DNA from: Minicystis rosea | Lineage (GTDB): Bacteria > Myxococcota_A > Polyangia > Polyangiales > Polyangiaceae | DNA length: 64,000 nt | Direction: 5' to 3' | NCBI GenBank assembly: GCA_001931535.1 | Contig: CP016211.1 | Location: forward strand, 5,625,573 to 5,689,572 | Shown: one piece after another, positions 62,359-64,000 of the stretch | How the letters are laid out: each line of letters starts with the position of its first letter | Position numbering within the stretch: position 1 is the stretch's first letter | Translations under genes and position numbers: made by a program | The notes under the pieces: generated by a model | What the model saw: only the letters and a program-made list of their open reading frames with translations | Told to the model about the DNA's origin: nothing | The model's database searches: none

Positions 62359-62641
62359 GGGTACAAAGCTCCTCGTTCTCGGGCAGACGCCCGTGATCGA
62401 GCTCGGGTTGCGATCATCGCGAGTCAGGGGCTCGCGGAAGAAGCGAGGTTATTCCTGATCGATTGACACAACGTCAATCGAATTGTCGGCTCGGAATCGC
62501 AATGTGCTTTTCGCCCCATGATTCCGTTTGCCGGCGAACACGGTGCGACATGGGATCACCACGTCTCGGAGATCACGAGTCCGGCCGCTTGTCGGAGATG
62601 ACGAATCAGATTCGTTATTTGCCTCGCGGCGCCGAAGGAGG

Positions 62642-62977
62642 TCAGTCGCGCTTCGCTGGAGACAGGCATTCTCCCGTACGACAAGGAGCCCCGCCCGGCT
62701 CGCGGGCACAAGCGCACTCCTTCACGGGCGCGGGCGCGCCGCGGGCCGCGCAGCCGCGGGCGATGGCCGCGGCGCGCTCGGGGGACGACGCGCACACGAG
62801 CTCGCGCGTCGTCCCTTCGTCGTCGGTGTCGGTGAGGTAGGTGCACGCGCACGCGTGCGGGAGGGCCGGATCTTCGCGGCAACCGGCCGCCGCGATCATC
62901 ACGAAGAGGATCGCGGCGGCGCGGCGCGCGGGGCCGCGTGCGGCCCCATCGCCATCACTGCGACGCCGGGGCGGCAC
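62642..62977 (-). CDS. Small Cys-rich lipoprotein
   Basis: 111 residues from a GTG at 62977 that overlaps the end of the ompA-like gene by 23 bases in another frame (start uncertain). Lipobox IAAAGC, then Cys-rich repeats (HACACTYLTDTDDEGTTRELVC, VKECACAREPGGAPC). The signal peptide's n-region is encoded by the hairpin core GGGGCCGC...GCGGCCCC (62930-62947), so the gene and the repeat element overlap. Function unknown; possibly co-transcribed with the ompA-like gene. Confidence 0.5.
   Translation of the reverse strand: MPPRRRSDGDGAARGPARRAAAILFVMIAAAGCREDPALPHACACTYLTDTDDEGTTRELVCASSPERAAAIARGCAARGAPAPVKECACAREPGGAPCRTGECLSPAKRD
62930..62947. repeat. Single copy of the GATGGGGCC hairpin
   Basis: Arms GGGGCCGC and GCGGCCCC with 2-base loop, preceded on the minus strand by GAT exactly as in the other copies. 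It begins 5 bases after the stop of the ompA-like gene and lies inside the start of the small lipoprotein gene. Confidence 0.75.
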
Positions 62978-64000
62978 CCTCGGGCTTGTCGCCGGTGACG
63001 CCGGCCTGATCGGTGATGTGGAACTCGACGCGACGGTTGCGCTGGCGACCATCGTTCGTGTTGTTGTCCGCGAGGGGACGCTTGGGACCGTAGCCCTTCG
63101 CCGAGAGGCGCCCCCCGTCGATGCCATGCTCGACGAGGTACTTCATCACGGCGTTGGCGCGATCGTTCGAGAGCCGCTCGTTGAGCTCGTCCGAGCCGCG
63201 GTTGTCGGTGTGCCCCTCGATGGCCAGGTGCTTGATGTCCTGGTTCACCTTCATGAGCCGCACCACCTCGTCGACGATGGGGAAGCTCTTGTTGAGGATC
63301 ACGGCCTTGCCCGTGGCGAACTCGATGTTCTTGAGGAGCTGGATCTCCGTCGAGCCGCTGATGCGCCGGATGAATTTGGGGCAGCCGTTCTTCTTCGGAT
63401 CGGGATCGGCGTCGCCCGGCTCCTTCGGGCAGGCGTCCTGCGCGTCGGGGATGCCGTCCTTGTCGGCGTCGTCCTCCGGGCAGCCGTCCGCGTCCTGAAT
63501 GCCGTCGAAGTCCTCCGGGTTGTCCGGGCACTTGTCGACGTTGTCGGGGATGCCGTCGCCGTCGCGATCGGGGAGCGCGGGGCAACCATCGTCCGGGTTC
63601 GGCGGCTTGCCGTCCTCCGGCTCGGTCGGGCACAGATCGATGTCGTCCGGGATCTTGTCGTGATCGGTGTCTGCGCCGTGCTCGGCAAAGCGCTCCGCCT
63701 TGAAGCGCTTTCCAGGCGAGGGCGGATCCGTGTCCGCGACGTTGAACGCGTAGCCGACCAGCGCGACGAGCCGGAAATCAGGTGAATACCCGGGCGTGAG
63801 GCGCGTGCCGCCGCCGACGCCGAGCCAGCCGCGCTTCTTCTCGCCGAGGGCGAAGCGACCTTCCGCCATCCACTCGAGCGGGAGGTTGGCGACCGGATAC
63901 GTCTTGCCGCCGGAGAGGCCGACGCTGCCGAAGATCTCGCCGCCGATGCGGATCCGACCGTCACGGATGGGCGCGAAGACGCCGACCGCATAGCGGAACT
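62955..64000 (-). CDS. OmpA-family protein with thrombospondin type-3 repeats (N-terminus outside the window)
   Basis: The frame is open to the right edge; 347 codons are seen and the N-terminal part of the protein is missing. Visible: a beta-barrel-like start (FRYAVGVFAPIRDGRIRIGG, MAEGRFALGEKKRGWLGVGGG), then TSP3 calcium-binding repeats with DxDxDGxxD and Cys (ADTDHDKIPDDIDLCP, DRDGDGIPDNVDKCP, DKDGIPDAQDACP), then an OmpA peptidoglycan-binding domain (IEGHTDNRGSDELNERLS, NRRVEF). It should link the outer membrane to the cell wall. Confidence 0.9.
   Translation of the reverse strand, partial: FRYAVGVFAPIRDGRIRIGGEIFGSVGLSGGKTYPVANLPLEWMAEGRFALGEKKRGWLGVGGGTRLTPGYSPDFRLVALVGYAFNVADTDPPSPGKRFKAERFAEHGADTDHDKIPDDIDLCPTEPEDGKPPNPDDGCPALPDRDGDGIPDNVDKCPDNPEDFDGIQDADGCPEDDADKDGIPDAQDACPKEPGDADPDPKKNGCPKFIRRISGSTEIQLLKNIEFATGKAVILNKSFPIVDEVVRLMKVNQDIKHLAIEGHTDNRGSDELNERLSNDRANAVMKYLVEHGIDGGRLSAKGYGPKRPLADNNTNDGRQRNRRVEFHITDQAGVTGDKPEGAAPASQ

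Overview
The window reads as chromosomal DNA of a high-GC Gram-negative delta-proteobacterium, most likely a myxobacterium of the Polyangiales/Sorangiineae type. Reasons: strong G+C bias at third codon positions, an outer-membrane biogenesis gene (bamA), many secreted lipoproteins with Ser/Gly linkers after the lipidated Cys, a PP2C phosphatase plus FHA/AAA+ regulator, a fatty acyl-AMP ligase lipid cluster and OmpA/thrombospondin-3 proteins. This taxonomy is inference from gene content. I saw no rRNA, tRNA or CRISPR array.

Layout. 1-9266 (minus): one co-directional block of nine genes, read from 9266 down to the window edge: PstS-like binding protein, lipoprotein, phosphate-selective-type porin, YfaP-like lipoprotein, ExbB, ExbD, TonB, a TonB-dependent receptor fused to a TonB C-terminal-like domain, and a lipoprotein cut by the window edge. 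It looks like an energised outer-membrane uptake system. 9812-13825 (minus): M50 protease and bamA, separated by a repeat-rich spacer. 14204-18569 (plus): topoisomerase IV genes parC-parE. An IS1182-family element (18566-20250) sits exactly at the parE stop codon. 20724-28067: small AraC-type protein, lipoprotein, PP2C phosphatase, nitrilase-family amidase, FHA-AAA+ regulator, and an antiporter fused to a PTS EIIA domain. 28077-32325 (minus): a four-gene lipid assembly operon (fatty acyl-AMP ligase, cyclopropane-synthase-like methyltransferase, ACP, KAS II). 32632-32943: a tandem hairpin array. 33113-45820: CDP-alcohol phosphatidyltransferase, L,D-transpeptidase (apparently frameshifted at its end), GNAT, UDP-glucose dehydrogenase, MFS, aspartyl protease/PDZ lipoprotein, AraC regulator, alpha/beta hydrolase, M28 peptidase. 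45846-52495: an ABC ATPase, a giant ABC-2 permease/M1 peptidase fusion, and a DUF255 thioredoxin-fold protein. 52781-54585: a TPR/PEGA-like membrane protein and a Cys-rich lipoprotein.

54717-57458 is the most unusual region. A 70-residue peptide gene with three 16-17-residue Phe-Pro repeats lies divergent to a radical SAM enzyme and an MFS exporter, a possible unrecognised peptide-modification (RiPP-like) system. It is followed by a transglutaminase-like protein with a 42-residue membrane peptide (57465-58481), a degenerate-rhodanese protein with an esterase lipoprotein (58706-61311), a secreted protein with an HELVE motif, and an OmpA/TSP3 protein truncated at the right edge.

A recurring non-coding theme is a hairpin with core GATGGGGCC...GGCCCC found directly 3' of the stop codons of three unrelated genes (bamA, ugd, the ompA-like gene), twice as tandem arrays of about 33 bp period. 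A second, unrelated 41-bp hairpin array lies at 32632-32943.
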